From Agelas oroides (Eukaryota > Porifera > Demospongiae > Agelasida > Agelasidae): a DNA stretch of 64,000 bases. Under the pieces are notes generated by a model, which saw nothing but the letters and a program-made list of their open reading frames with translations, was not told the DNA's origin and ran no database searches. The translations under genes and the position numbers were made by a program. The stretch lies in contig OX422194.1 in the NCBI GenBank assembly GCA_949130485.1, positions 1,776,641-1,840,640 on the forward strand. The letters are read 5' to 3'. This document shows, piece after piece, positions 23,546 to 57,900 of this stretch. How positions within the stretch are numbered: position 1 is the stretch's first letter; each line of letters starts with the position of its first letter.

Positions 23546-24153
23546 TACCAGACCTGCACAATGCAGCATGGCATTGCCTTTCCTGTGGAACAATCTTACA
23601 AATTCTAGCACTGAGGAAAACAAATTTATCCACTTTCATGCAGCACTGAAAGAGTGCCATTAAATGGTCAACAGTACCATAAAATGCACAAGCCACCCCC
23701 TCCACCAACTAACACTACCTTTTGCAGTATCCTTGAGCCCATGCAGGCTACCACAAAGATTGTTGCAAGTGCATGGATGCAAATAGCATTTTAGTTTTCC
23801 CCCATGAGCAGGCAGTGAGCTAAAGCACATCTCAAAAGCAGGGCTAGATGTTGATACTTGTCCTTGCTGTCACCATTATCTTGTACACCACCACGAAGTA
23901 CAAGGTCAGTCATTCTGGTTTCTTAACCAGGTACAGGTCATATGGACACTTCCTGTATCTAACTTCAGGATCATTTAGTGAAAACTTTACAAAGCCCCTA
24001 AGTGGCTTCAGAAATGACACTTAATGCATGTCAGCATGCCTGATACCAGTTCCTAACTCCTGGACTACCTTAAGTGTATAGTCAGGTGCATGTAAAAAAA
24101 ATCCACATGCCAACTTAGCTATATAGCTATCTAATGTAAAGCATAACCTTTAA
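23546..24153. other. Intergenic, no gene seen
   Basis: No supported coding region. Its end (24070-24149) is homologous to 15430-15495 upstream of gene 2. Confidence 0.4.
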
Positions 24154-25179
24154 GGTGGCACGGTCGTCCCTCGGCGGAGGTTAACGAAAACATAAACTTG
24201 GGTTACAGTCAGGACCAGGGTTACTCCTAGTTTCAGGGTTAGGGTTTGGTTTAGGGCAATCTTGCTTTGCCTAATTTTAAAAAGGGTTTTAGTAGCTCAT
24301 TAATATATTCATGAACCCAAAATTGCCACTCGATGGACGCATCTACACGCTCACTGTAGGTAGCGTCCCAACCACCAATGTATCTCAAATCAATCTATGC
24401 CAGCTTTTGTTCAAAGCTACTCTCAAAGTCAGGCTAGACTCATGTTTGTCACTACTCTTGGAATGGACAACTTTGACTGCACCAAAATGAATGCACATTT
24501 CGAAAAATTCACAGCTTGTCTACGGGAGGGGCTCATTCACGAGTGGAAGCAAGCATTACTAGCCCCACCTCTCCCCCTTATGTCGCTAAACAACTCACGG
24601 CTCTGTTCCACACACAGCCACCGTTCAGCTCCCTTGTCTGTCAGACTGTAGCACAAACGATAAATTGCGTATTCTAGTTAAAGCCCAGCCCAGCACTCGA
24701 AGCACCTGGCCACGGTCACCAACTAGACTAGGCATATGGCCGCGAGACCTGGGCCTACTCAACAAATACAGTCTTGGCCACTGTGGCCTTTCTGCTGCTT
24801 CTAGACACAAGCTTGCTTTCACAAGCAGGCATCACGCACTACTCACAGCTACTGACACTACAGCACTCTACTAAACTCCTTCTCTTTTTTTTTTTTTTTA
24901 TTTTTTTTTTATTTTTTTTTAAGTCGATCTAAGCTTATCTTCAAAGTTCCGACCACCACATGAAGGGTGCCGCCAGGCCACATCTTAACTAACTTAATTA
25001 TAAACTGATTATTGGATGGCAATGCCGACAGGAAATGGGGAAAATCCCCAATTTTACGGACCGTGAACGGTTTGAGACTCCCAAAACGGACTGTGCGCTA
25101 AAATTTTAACAAGACAAAGAAGACTATCAACTTGGATTCCAGGTTTGTTGACCTTGAAAATACAGGGTACCGTGCCACC
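24154..25179. mobile_element. TTAA-flanked non-autonomous DNA transposon
   Basis: A 1026-base insert between TTAA at 24150-24153 and TTAA at 25180-25183, with terminal inverted repeats GGTGGCACGGT. The homologous position upstream of gene 2 (about 15492) lacks it. It contains a T-rich run (24886-24920) and short unconnected open frames, with no recognisable transposase. TTAA duplication is typical of piggyBac and Kolobok elements; which one is unresolved. Confidence 0.85.
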
Positions 25180-25666
25180 TTAAGTCTGAATGCAGGCTGT
25201 CCATGCATTATTTTGTGAAAAACACACCAAACAAGAGCAAGGTAAATACTACATCCCCTTGCAGCAACCAAAATGAAAATCACATCTCTCCAACTCCCTT
25301 TGCAGAGGCCTACTACCTGAGTCAAGAGCGTATGATGATGTCATGAAAATGTCGTCATCATGCACACTTGCCTGAGTTGATAGAGTAGTATTCTGATAAC
25401 TAACATCAGAAAAACAGCAGTCACTATACAGGTCATTCCTTTCATTCACTGGCCCCGCTATTCATTCATGAACTTTATAAGCAACAAAAGTCTAATACAG
25501 AAGACTCGTTCTAACATAACACATCTCTTATCCTCAGGTATGCTGTTTAGACATTAACCAGGTTACACTAACTGTGTGCGGCAATATGCAGTGACGTCTG
25601 GTTATGGTGACTCTCCCCTACGTCAGATTCTCAGCCACTTAGAGTTTGCAATAATGTTATTCATGA

Positions 25667-26141
25667 TATTTTCTCTGAGAGTAAGAAATAATTCCATGGG
25701 AAAAAATCCGGGATCCAGCTGGGATTCGAACACAAGACCTTCTGAATTCTAGTCAGACACTCTTACCATTAAGCCACTTGGACCCCTGGCAAAGGAGCGG
25801 AAGACAAGCTACATAAGCAGCATTGCCTCGAGGCCTCAGCGGAATTCCAACTGATTCTCACTCTCTCAGAGCTAGACTGAACTGGAAGCTTAATAACATC
25901 AAGCCTCTGAATTCACACCAGCCTTGGTTATGGCTACTAGGAGGACTACATGTCACGACTGGGCGTTTAAAGGTTGCAAAGTTCAGCTACAGAGTGAGAA
26001 TCAGTTGGAATTAGGCTGAGGCCTCGGACTATACGGCACCGGAAATCCTGTTCACCTACCACTAGTATTCAGAAAGTCTTGGGTTCGAATCCCAGCTGGA
26101 TCCCGGAATTTTTCCCGTGGATTTATTTCTTACTCCCTCAG

Positions 26142-26172
<31 letters not shown>

Positions 26173-26177
26173 CTTCA
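25667..26177. mobile_element. Inverted-dimer tRNA-SINE insertion upstream of gene 3
   Basis: 511 bases between 10-base direct repeats TTATTCATGA (25657-25666 and 26178-26187). The left half is the reverse complement of a tRNA-headed SINE. The right half is the same SINE in plus orientation ending in a run of about 24 A. The two share the tRNA-like B box (GTTCGAATCCCAGC), the GGATCCCGGA segment and a CCAACTGATTCTCACTC inner segment. One duplication around both halves suggests a single insertion event of an inverted dimer. Confidence 0.8.
25710..25786 (-). ncRNA. tRNA-like SINE head (left arm)
   Basis: 77 bases with a 7-pair acceptor stem (GGGGTCC/GGATCCC), A box TGGCTTAATGG, a 5-pair anticodon stem TCTGA/TCAGA with a 7-base loop holding AGA in the anticodon position, and a B box with TTCGAATCC. 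The T stem has a mismatch and there is no long variable arm as serine tRNAs need. A second copy of the same unit lies 300 bases away, so this is called a SINE head and not a working tRNA gene. Confidence 0.7.
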
Positions 26178-26255
26178 TTATTCATGAGCGCTTACTGTTG
26201 TGTACAGTAAATAACGTCAAGCCTCTGAACGTTTGATATTCATGGATCACCGAGT

Positions 26256-36538
<10,283 letters not shown>

Positions 36539-37210
36539 TTGCAATACTGCTGTACAGTGATAAGTGGCTTGTACTTTAGTAGTTAGGTATGAATAATACT
36601 AGTTGTAGTATCTCGTATCTAGTAGCATGATTGACTTGCTTATTTCTGAAATGCTAGTTTAGCCAATGACAACCATGAGATCTGTGTAGAGTATAAGACC
36701 ATGATTTGATTAAAAAAAAGCCCTGTGCAACTTGTGCAACTCACTACAGTCATGTAAGGTACCTTGCATGAATCACTAACCAAGTATCTACATGACCTCT
36801 GTAACAGTTGCATATCGCCATATATGCTATATTGCACCGCTTGTTTCGTCAACTTCACAAAGTTCCTCACAATGCTCCCATGACAATTTGCCATAATCAT
36901 ACATGGTAGAGTAGCAGAGCAGTATAGTGTCCTACTAGTCTACTATCTACGCCATAGTGCAGTGCAATATCACTCCACCTGCCAGCAAGAGCTTTGGATA
37001 GTCTCATCCTGAAGCCAGCTCTGCCTAATCACTGGTTTCAGACTCGCAGCGGATAACAAATACACAGGAAAATAGCATAGATAGTAGCGTGGTGGGACAG
37101 TCTCGTTCCCAAAGTATGAGACTAGTCCTATTACCTGCGTCATGAAGATAAGTGGGTGGGGCTCGATTCAGCGCGCGCTGGTTATGCATATTCATAACCG
37201 ATTGCAAAAG
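36539..37210. other. Intergenic between genes 3 and 4
   Basis: About 670 bases holding the presumed 3' end of gene 3 and promoter of gene 4. An in-frame ATG at 37142 would add 23 residues to gene 4, but 37211 is preferred because it begins the hydrophobic signal peptide directly. No other feature seen. Confidence 0.5.
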
Positions 37211-39991
37211 ATGGGCGGTGTCCTCGCTTTGGCTGCTCTCGTCGTGGTATGGAGTTCAGAGGTGGAGGCACAAGGCCAAAGTAAGCTTATGTTCATAAAC
37301 TCAAGCGCAATACTTACTCTGTTGGCTACGTCATAGATAGTAGAGTACTATGCATGGCTACATGTGGTAGTGCTCTGGGCAGATCATGGCCCATGACAAA
37401 GCTACATGTAGTACCATTGTCTAGAGGTCCCAGATGCAATTCTTTTTCGATGCACTTATACTTTTATGCTGGCATTCCATTTTAATATATAATAATGCTA
37501 CTGGAATATGTGCACTCATACAGATGTCCACTTGGAATTGAGTGATGGTACACAAGTTGCAAATCATGGGCTTTTGTACCGAGGAGAGCTCAGAAACAAT
37601 CCACTGCTCTGTGTGACTCCAGACAACACAACCTGCTGCTCAACTGCAGAAACTGGAGGTGCTCCGCTAGGAAACTGGTACTTCCCCAATGGAACAGAGG
37701 TCCCACCTGATAGTACAGGGTGGTTGTTCTACATAACCAGGGGACCTGGTGTGGTACAACTGCACCGCCACGCTGGTGGTGTATCAGGGATCTATCGCTG
37801 TGAGATACCTGATCTGAGTGTCTTAAACCAGACACTTGATGTTGGACTATACATTAATGTTCAAAGTAGTGGTAAGTCTTTTTCTTGCAAGCCCGAGAGG
37901 AACGAAGTTGAACTGTATAACTGTATGCAGCTATAGTATGTTACTGAGTCTCATTTTCTGGTCAATGTTTCAAGGACATGATCTTGCAGCCTTGATCTCG
38001 GACCCATTCAAAAATGTTTGTACAAATGAGGCTAATGATCTTGTGGTATCTGGATAGCAGAAAACCACATCAATATCAGCCAACAGTTATTTTACTGATT
38101 GGCTCACACAGGTAGCTAACAGTCCGCTCGCTTTTGCCACTAAAGTAGATCACTCCTGGTATAATTTTAGGTTTGTGAATGACAAACAGGTACGTGTATA
38201 TAGCTACCAGCATGCATGGTTCCACTCTTCCCAGGTCATATAGTGCTACAGAATGCTCTTCAGTTCCAGTTGTTGACAGAACCCAATGTTGAGCCGCCAG
38301 TGTTCAGACTCACCTGCTCCACTACTGGTGGACCTCCAACGGTAGTTTCTTGGACGAGAGACAGCAGAACAGTGCTGTATGACAGCAGCTTTGTATTCTC
38401 TCAAACAGTGACTAACTTTGTTGAAGCAACATACACTAACACACTGACCATAACTGGACGATATTCTGGCCAGTACACACTCACTGCTCTCAACCGAAAT
38501 ACAGATAGTTACACTGTATCTATTCCTGTCACCTCTACCCTTCAAGTTACAGGTAAACCAACAGCGTTTGTGTGAACTTGGAATTGTGGATGCACGCCAC
38601 TTGTAGTCTAAAACTCATACCTGTTTATAATCTAACACACATGCAGCTGCAGACACTCCCACCAACCTCGAGCTCACAGCTTTCCAAAGCTCTGAAAACA
38701 GTACCGTCCTTGTTTCCTGGGCTGCACCAGTCTCAGGTGCTAACATAACACAGTACCGTATATACTACCAGAGTGAGGATCACCAGGGTATGGTGGATGT
38801 TGACAGTTATACAACTGAGTTCATACTGATGGGTCTTCGTCATGGTATGACCTACAACATCAGTTTGGTAGCTCTGTCAGTGCACCTTCCAAGTCCAGTG
38901 GTAGGACCCAATCAGATCACGTTAGGTGAGATTGCATGCCACAAGCTTGAGTGTTTGTTTGTTTATTGATTGACTGTTGATGCACACAGAAGCTGCTGGT
39001 ACTAGCTCTGATGTGACCTCCATCCTTGAAGCTACAACTACCCTTGATGTACCTTTTGCCTCTCCTACAAGTGCTACTACCTCTCGGGCTACAGCCAACC
39101 CCACACCTATTCATAGTCCTACTATAATCAGCATACTTAGCTTCACCTCCAGCCCCATCCCAACTCCTAACACCACTCCCGACAACACTCAGGATGCCAC
39201 AGCTGACACTGATATTGCAAGTACCCCTCACACCAGCCCGACCCCTGGCACTACCCCCGACCCCACTCAAGGCCACGGTGCAGTCCTCACAACCAGGCCT
39301 AAGGCCACAACCAGCCCTGATACCACAACTGACATGGTTACCCCTCAAAGCACACTCAGCCCCATACTACCAGGTGCCACTCCAGACAGCACTGGAGTCC
39401 TCGCTGGGGCTGTTGGAGGTGTTGTTGGTGCTGCTGTCCTGCTGGGACTACTGGTGTTGGTGATATCCATCTGCTTCATCTTCCTGGGGAGGTATGTGAG
39501 CTATTACAGGTTTCCCCGAAGACATTTCGAAAAGAGAGTTCTCTGTTACCAACTTAAGATCACTAATGTTCCAACTAAATGAGAAACAAGAAGGGAGGAG
39601 CAATCATCATTAACCATTTGACATCCAGTACTTAGTGAATGGCTATGAAGTGTCGTCCAAGATTTCTTAGTTAGCTTGCACCCTAATTATGACAGAAGCA
39701 TCACTCCAGCTCAGTCGGCAACTAACCCAAAGGACTGAAGTACGAAATAGTAGCAAAAGTATCTGACTTTAAGTTGGTAACAGAGAACCCTACCCCACTT
39801 TCCACGTACGCAGAATACCATACTAACAAGTTTGAACTTTGCAACTGTAGCTAAAAATGATACTATGTTCGCACTGATCACCATCCTGCAGGAATAAGTC
39901 AATGTTCCAGGTTGGACCAGTTGAGAAGGAGCAGTTAGCAGCTGACTCTCAGGAGCAACACAAGACTGAATTGGAGACTGTCCTTCCTTGA
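37211..39991 (+). CDS. Receptor gene 4: Ig-Ig-FN3-mucin-TM protein without phosphatase
   Basis: Six exons close in frame at 538 residues: 37211-37280 signal peptide (MGGVLALAALVVVWSSEVEA); 37524-37871 Ig1; 38235-38552 Ig2; 38647-38925 FN3; 38990-39491 short mucin stalk and TM ([19 protein letters not shown]); 39892-39991 tail. It ends in a 33-residue tail rich in Glu, Gln and Lys with no tyrosine and no known motif. Every splice phase equals that of the phosphatase genes up to the TM exon, so it is a paralog that lost, or never had, the cytoplasmic enzyme. It is the most diverged member (Ig2 and FN3 clearly different) and is not part of the recent near-identical set. Likely a cell-surface receptor, decoy or ligand for its neighbours; that role is inference. 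It is followed by convergent DNAI4. Confidence 0.88.
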
Positions 39992-40706
39992 AAACATATG
40001 TATGCCAGCTCAGTCTCCACTATAGCTAACTGTATAAGCATTGTTCTGAATTATCAGCTTTGATATTGATTGCTCAAACACAATCATTTACTTTGTAAGT
40101 TCATGTTCTGTAAGTTCATGTGATCATATACTCTCCTTCCAGTACAACCAAGCTTTAATCTCCTGCATATGCAGGGCTGCTGGTCACAACCCACGCCTTG
40201 TATAATTATACAAATTGATGACTCTTGGAGCGTGCATTTGCTGACTGGGTTTTGCACATGCATGCTTAGTCAATGCCTGTCCTGGCAGACATCTTGCACT
40301 CATTGTACCCAACGCAGCCATATTTTTGACTGTATCTACTTGATTTTTTAGATGTGATCTTAGCTGGGCCAGTACCTGGAAGTTCCACCCCAGTAATTTA
40401 CCCCCAAGCTTTTTGGACAGTGTTTCAGGGCCAAGCTAATTGTTGTATGTGCCTAGTGCTACAACCTGTCCCTGCTAGCCCTCCAGGTGGCCCAGCTCAT
40501 CCCCCACAAGAAAGGACATTACTAGTATTAAATATTATGGAGTATATACCATAATCATATACTTATTTAGTGTCAATACATTTACTCCCATAGAAAGGTG
40601 TGCAATTATTTTTGTAATTGCACAGGTAGGAAAGATTCTGATTGGACAAAAAGTACAAAAACTACATAACTGTGCAAGGTGTAATCGCTCACTGATTGGT
40701 CAGTAG

Positions 40707-40835
40707 CAATTTGCTGTAAACTATATTAACATAATATAAACTTGTAACTTGTAAGTGACAACAATTTGCTGTAAACCATATTAACATAATGTAAACTAGT
40801 AACTTGTAACTGACAACAATTTGGTGTAAACTATA
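40707..40835 (+). repeat. 55-base tandem repeat, 2.3 copies
   Basis: Units at 40707-40761 and 40762-40816 and a partial unit to 40835, beginning CAATTTGCTGTAAACTATAT. Differences are a few point changes. Confidence 0.9.
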
Positions 40836-40933
40836 GTTTACTGTATACTTGTATACTATAAACCACCACATCACATACATACTCATACTTATTATAGCAT
40901 ACTGTAAACTAGGCGAAGTTTATGATTAACAAG

Positions 40934-41069
40934 GAACAGCATGTTTTCTCATACAATTTGGGATTAATAGCACTCATGAATGGCATAATTGCACGAGGCG
41001 AAGCTGAGTGCAATTAACAGCCATTCACTCGTGCTATTAATCCCAAATTGCACTCGAAACCATGCTGTT
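40934..41069. repeat. Inverted repeat with about 49-base arms
   Basis: The left arm 40934-40983 and right arm 41021-41069 are complementary with a handful of mismatches (core TTTGGGATTAATAGCAC). The spacer contains a second inner pair AATTGCAC/GTGCAATT. Probably a foldback element. Confidence 0.85.
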
Positions 41070-41409
41070 ACTTATACATACTAGTGATCCTGAGAAGACA
41101 TGACATACATTTAATAATACACGCACATGAAATTCACTACTTATAGTGGCAGAGAGGACTCTTGATTAATAACCTCTTGGTTGGTATACTCAGTTAGAGG
41201 GTTACCTGGCCAGATTAGCAAGCATGTTGTAACATTTTTGCCATTGCTCAAGAACCATAAGATATTTTGTAGTATAAATCATAAACACATAGATTTGTGA
41301 AGATTGAAAATGGGAAAAGAATCAGTGTAGATGTGTGCTGTTACACAAATTGATGCTAAATTAGAACTAGGACTATAATATTATGTTAATAGAAGATACA
41401 AAGAAAGTT

Positions 41410-52926
<11,517 letters not shown>

Positions 52927-54978
52927 CTCTTGACCCTGCGTTTAGTGATATGAAAAACCAAGCAAATTAGATGTACGATACTAGTCTGGCATCACTGACT
53001 CTACTTTCTACAATGTCAACAACAGAGGAGGTCGGACATTCCAGGCTCTTGAAATTAATTCTTGAAGTTGGTCAGAAAGGGTGCTGGTAGTTCTGTTATG
53101 ACTTAATGAAGTGGATCCCTGCCTGATCCCTGAGCAAAACTCATCAGTGTAGCTGCAATTAGTGTGCCTAATTGCTCAGGAATGTAACTTAATTACATTC
53201 CTAAGCCAATTAAACCAGTGCCCTCCTGAGTTTTTGTAGCAAACCACTACAGTGCACGAATAAAAACTACAGCAACAACACACACCCAGGGCAACCACTA
53301 CGGTGCATAAACGAAACTAGAGAAGCAACACACACCGAGGGCATCCGCATTCCCATGAGCTTCTGTCCTCCTGAACTTCAGGGTGTATTCGTACATGGAC
53401 AACAGCAGTGACCATCGACGGATGCAGGCATGGGGCTCAGACAGAGATCAGCTTCTGTATCATGATAGAACTACCAGAAGCTTTCTTTGACCAGCTCAAA
53501 GAAATGATTTTTTTATGTTCGACCTCCTCCGGGTCGACAATATAAGATATTTTAACTCACAGTCACAGAGCTACAGCCTGTCCCAAAATGGTTGCTCAAA
53601 TTTTAGCTCCACAATCAACGACCCATGGCCATGGAGCACCACCCCATGCAACTAGTCTCGTGCCCAGACTACTTTTCGCCGACCGAACATGTGGTCTGGG
53701 GACGAGACTACCATGCAACTGGATCTCATTAAGTGTTTGATAGACCGAGAGGAATATACGTACCTGCTTCAACTTTCAAGCTCGTTTATAGCAAAGGCAG
53801 GATCTGAGTGCTCTTCGGGCTTGTTGCTAGGCAATAGGTCACGTGATATTGGTAACGCCCTCTTTTTTCATTCCCAGACCAGGCATAGCTCCCAGAGGCG
53901 GAACGAGACTCATCCTCAGTACAGACGTGAATCGGGCAGATCAGACGTAAACGGTAAAGGCGAGGTGCAGCACTGCAAAACAGCAACAAAAAAGCAAGCA
54001 AAGATAATTGGACTGCAAAACAGCAACAAAGAAGTAAGTAAATACTGTATCGGTACTGACAGTTCTCCGCTACAATGTATCCCGGTTTCGCATTTGATGG
54101 TTACAGCCGCTGTGAAGTACGCTGGCTGTACTCTGCAGTCTTGACCTGCACGAGTAATTTATTGTTACAAAGTTACTATTGCCAGGGGGGCTCACCTAAC
54201 TGATCATGGTTGTGCATGCAATGTGGAGACATGTTCAGTTAACAAAATGTAGTTAGTTATGTTAACAATTCCAAAATGTTATGAAAAAAACAGTTCCCAC
54301 CCAGAATTAAGGTCAGCCCGTACAGTCAATACAACACTGTAACTTTGGTTACTCACTGCCTTGCATGGGTGCTTTTGTTTTGCTTACAATATAATGAACT
54401 GTTGCATGAATCCCAATTATGCCACATTGTAAGTTAATATAAGTTAATAACACTGTTCTGATTGTTGCCAGGTACACCCAAATCACTACTGGGTTATAGA
54501 CATAACCTACAGGTTAGCTACCAGATACACATTGCATGCATTGCAGTTGCAGTCACTGCAGGAAGATGTTGACAGCCCATCAATTTTTGCATGCATGTGC
54601 ACATACTTATTTGCCTGCATATGAACTTTAGTGCACTTTGATACTTGTTACAAAGTAAAATTGAAAACTAATTTAGCATGAAAGTATGCTCTGAAAGGAC
54701 ATGTACTTAACTTCCTGTGGGGATAGGGATACATGCACTACTACTTCAGGCACAATGTTTGCATACCTACACTGCATGGTGTGGGTGTGTTGGGTTAGGT
54801 TTTGAGCCAATGTGACTACTAGCTAACAATAACTGCACAGTCAGCATGTTATATTACAAGCATGGGAAAGTGTTCCTTATGCTACTCTACCCCCACTGTG
54901 TATGATTGAACAGTACAATAAAACTGTCTCTATTTATTTCCTTTCTGGTACTCACTGTTTATGTAGGAGGGCCAAATC
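52927..54978. promoter_or_regulatory. Intergenic region between divergent DNAI4 and the docking-protein gene
   Basis: About 2 kb separates the two start codons on opposite strands, so both promoters should be here. An acceptor-like TATGTAG at 54960-54966 just before the second gene's ATG suggests an untranslated first exon upstream. A foldback repeat lies at 53653-53711 (GTCTCGTGCCCAGAC and its complement). An open frame at 53689-54144 overlaps that repeat and shows no recognisable domain. No promoter motif is claimed. Confidence 0.45.
53653..53711. repeat. Foldback repeat with TAGTCTCGTGCCCAGACTA ends
   Basis: 59 bases whose ends TAGTCTCGTGCCCAGAC and GTCTGGGGACGAGACTA pair with one mismatch. 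A short member of the CCTCRTTCCCAG family. Confidence 0.75.
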
Positions 54979-57900
54979 ATGGTCAAGGCTATGTTTCTGG
55001 TACTACAGCTGACAGCTTTTCTTAATGGTGAGTGTTGCAATCTAAGTTAGGGCCTATGGCGACTATACATCACTACACAGGCTTTCGTAAACACAAGCCG
55101 AAGATGATGGCCATTTTTTGCATGGTAAACATCAACAAGGGTTTGCGTGAAAGGGAAAGTGGTCTTTGTGGGACTTGAACTTGTGACCTTCAGGCCAGTG
55201 TGCTAAGAAGCCCATCTAGCACATATAGCTATGAAGAACACCTCTCCTCCACCCTATCTGTTGTGTCTATGATGTGTCTTATTCGACCAGACTGGATAAG
55301 TGCAATCATAGTCTGCATAGTCATAATGCATTAATTTACTACACATTACACAAAGCAGTTTTTACCATATATATCACATATGCAGACATGAATGCATTCT
55401 TGCTTATATAGGACACTACAAGGGCTAGCTTTACACCCAAATCATGGAGCAAAAGAGTGGTCTAGCGTATTTGTCATGTACATATATGCAGCTTCAATCA
55501 AGCTCCATATGATGAATGCACACACAGCAATAGTATACTAACTTTGTGTCAGTCTGGGGCTCACTCTCGCTCACATCAAAAAGTAGTAACACATGCAACT
55601 AAAATATTTAGTTCCCCAACTGTAAACATGATGGTAAATCACAGAAGTTTAGACAGTACCCTACAGAAATGTTAAGAATGGTAACACACCATGTTTACAA
55701 ACTATACAAGATTGTGACGGAGGCACATGAGAGTACAGAAAGGTTATTAAAGCAGACTATTATGATGATATTCATATACTTGAGGTGGCTACCATAAATA
55801 GCTAGGCAATGGGGCTGCAATAACTAGCAGATGTTTTACAATAACAATGAGAATACATCCTCCTCAATCTAGCTCTGCTGCAGGCATCTGGATGTAACAT
55901 TGGAAAGATACCCAGTATGTTTGGGAGCAGCGTTAATGAACCTGAGATTGTCTCTGGTTTTTACTTGAACCTGAATTCAACAGCACAATGCAGAGGTGTA
56001 ATAACTTCATGGAAGGGCTGCTATTATCTAGAACAAGGCACTGCAGATCATGCTAACGCTCCTATTGAACTTTATGTTGGAGTATGGAGACCTGAGATGG
56101 ATGGAACTATGTATCGGCTACTCAATGATAACCTCACAAAATTGACCATACCATCGCCTCCTGCAAGCTACACTTTTGTTTGCCAAGTGTGGAACCAACC
56201 ATGTGAGCAGCGTTTTAGTGTGGAGCAAGGTGACGTCATTGGTGTACGTCTTTCTAGCAATGAGACACGATTCAAGGTTCTGTGGTCAATTGTGGGAAGC
56301 TCTGTCTACCGACAAATGGATTTAGCTCATGGATCTGTGCTTATGGGTAACGAGTTCGCTAATGTTGGATATGGCCTTTACATTCAAGCTGTGATAGGTA
56401 CGTTTACATTGAAGTTGTGATACCATAATTATTCGAATTCTACGTAAGCTTAAAAAATAATTAAGTTGTGACCTTACGTTAGATTGGATTCGTCATAAAT
56501 TCCTGGAATTGAATTTCTTACGTAAAATTAGATCTTGCGTTGCATAAGAATCACAATATTTGAAAACATGAAGGCCTGCTCTCGTAAGGTAGGTAAGTGT
56601 ATGGCTGGATTTTCCTAGGATTGCATGCGTGCTGAGCACAATAAGTGAAAACGCGAAGGCCTGCTTTTGTAAGCTAAGTGTATGGCCGTTTTTTCCTAGA
56701 ATTGTACGGTGCAGAATCACAGTACGTGGAAACGTGAAGGCGTGCTTTCACAAGCCTTATAAGTGTATAGCTGGTTTTTAGTGTACAGACCTCATCGATC
56801 TCTGTAAACGATGAAGGCAGTATCAAGTGTCCTTCGCTACCTAGGTAAGTGTACAGCTGGCTTTTCCTCGAATTGTGTACATACCTTGTCGAACTCTTGG
56901 ACGGTTGCACCAAGCGTAGCTAGATAAGTGTATAGCTGTTTTTTACCTGGAATTGTGCACAGACCTCAGTAAACTATGAAGACAGTACACCTGTTCATGA
57001 GACTGGTAGGAAGGCCATGAAGGTTGGAGGTTGGCTTCAATCATTATCTTGTGCTAAATTGGATCAACGTAAATAAATTAAGACTCCGGTTTACATAGAA
57101 TTAGATTCACAATAAATTCCTGAAATTGTATTTCTTACGTTAAATTGGATCATACGTAGTATTCGAATAATTATGGTACATGTGTTTCTCGTCTTCTAAT
57201 GGACGTTACAAAACTGGTTTTGTTCTGACCACAGAAGAGGCATTCTCTGGCAGTGGAATGGCTCCTACAGGTATGATACGTGCCTGATTGCAACATAGCT
57301 TATAGGACTAGAATAAGCAGACATTACTAGGGAATGTTTTATGCCCTTGATTTGCTGTGTTTGTATATAAATAATCCACCCTACAATGTAAAATAAAGTG
57401 ACCAGCCGCATTGAGTTTTGATTACCAGCCTAAAGCATAGCAGTAGAAACTGCATGGGAACATATGACCTTTACAATTTCCAAGACATCTGTAGCTATCT
57501 ACTGGCACTACTCATACACTGATGATGTAAATGGTTAATTAAGTACTGCCATTGTATCATATTCTGCAGCAGTCACCCTAATGCCTATATCTACCCCCTG
57601 TGATCTCACAATGGAGAGTTTTAGCTCTGCAACAGTAACAGGTTAGTTTACGTCATCAGATAATAAATTTCATAATCACTCCATGATTGAGGAAAACTCA
57701 AGCAACTTTTGACACTAACAAGTAATACGCATTCTGTATCATATTCTATAGCAGTAACTCCAATGCCTACACCTACTCCCTGTGACCCCACAATGGAGAA
57801 CCCTACAGTGACAACATCAGGTTAGTTTAAGGAGTCAATTTACAGTCACTCCATGATTGGTGAAAAATTAAGCGAATTCCGACACGAACAAGTGATCCAT

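Larger units (their letters stand above)
39992..41409. other. Convergent intergenic region
   Basis: Between the stop of gene 4 and the stop of DNAI4 on the other strand. It holds a 55-base tandem repeat and a long inverted repeat (listed separately). A proline-rich open stretch at 40354-40554 has no splice links or homology that I recognise. Confidence 0.5.

Noticed and set aside
24236..24260. Telomere-like GGGTTAGGGTTTGGTTTAGGG
   Set aside because: Only about three imperfect units inside a TTAA transposon; not a telomere or a convincing interstitial array.
25710..25786. A functional tRNA-Ser(AGA) gene
   Set aside because: No long variable arm, an imperfect T stem, and a second copy nearby with the same non-tRNA 3' flank show it is a SINE head.
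40354..40554. A proline-rich open stretch that might be an alternative tail exon for gene 4
   Set aside because: No phase-compatible acceptor and donor pair could be shown and no paralog has such an exon.
53689..54144. A 151-codon plus-strand open frame upstream of the docking-protein gene
   Set aside because: It starts inside a foldback repeat, has no recognisable domain and no clear relation to the neighbouring exons.
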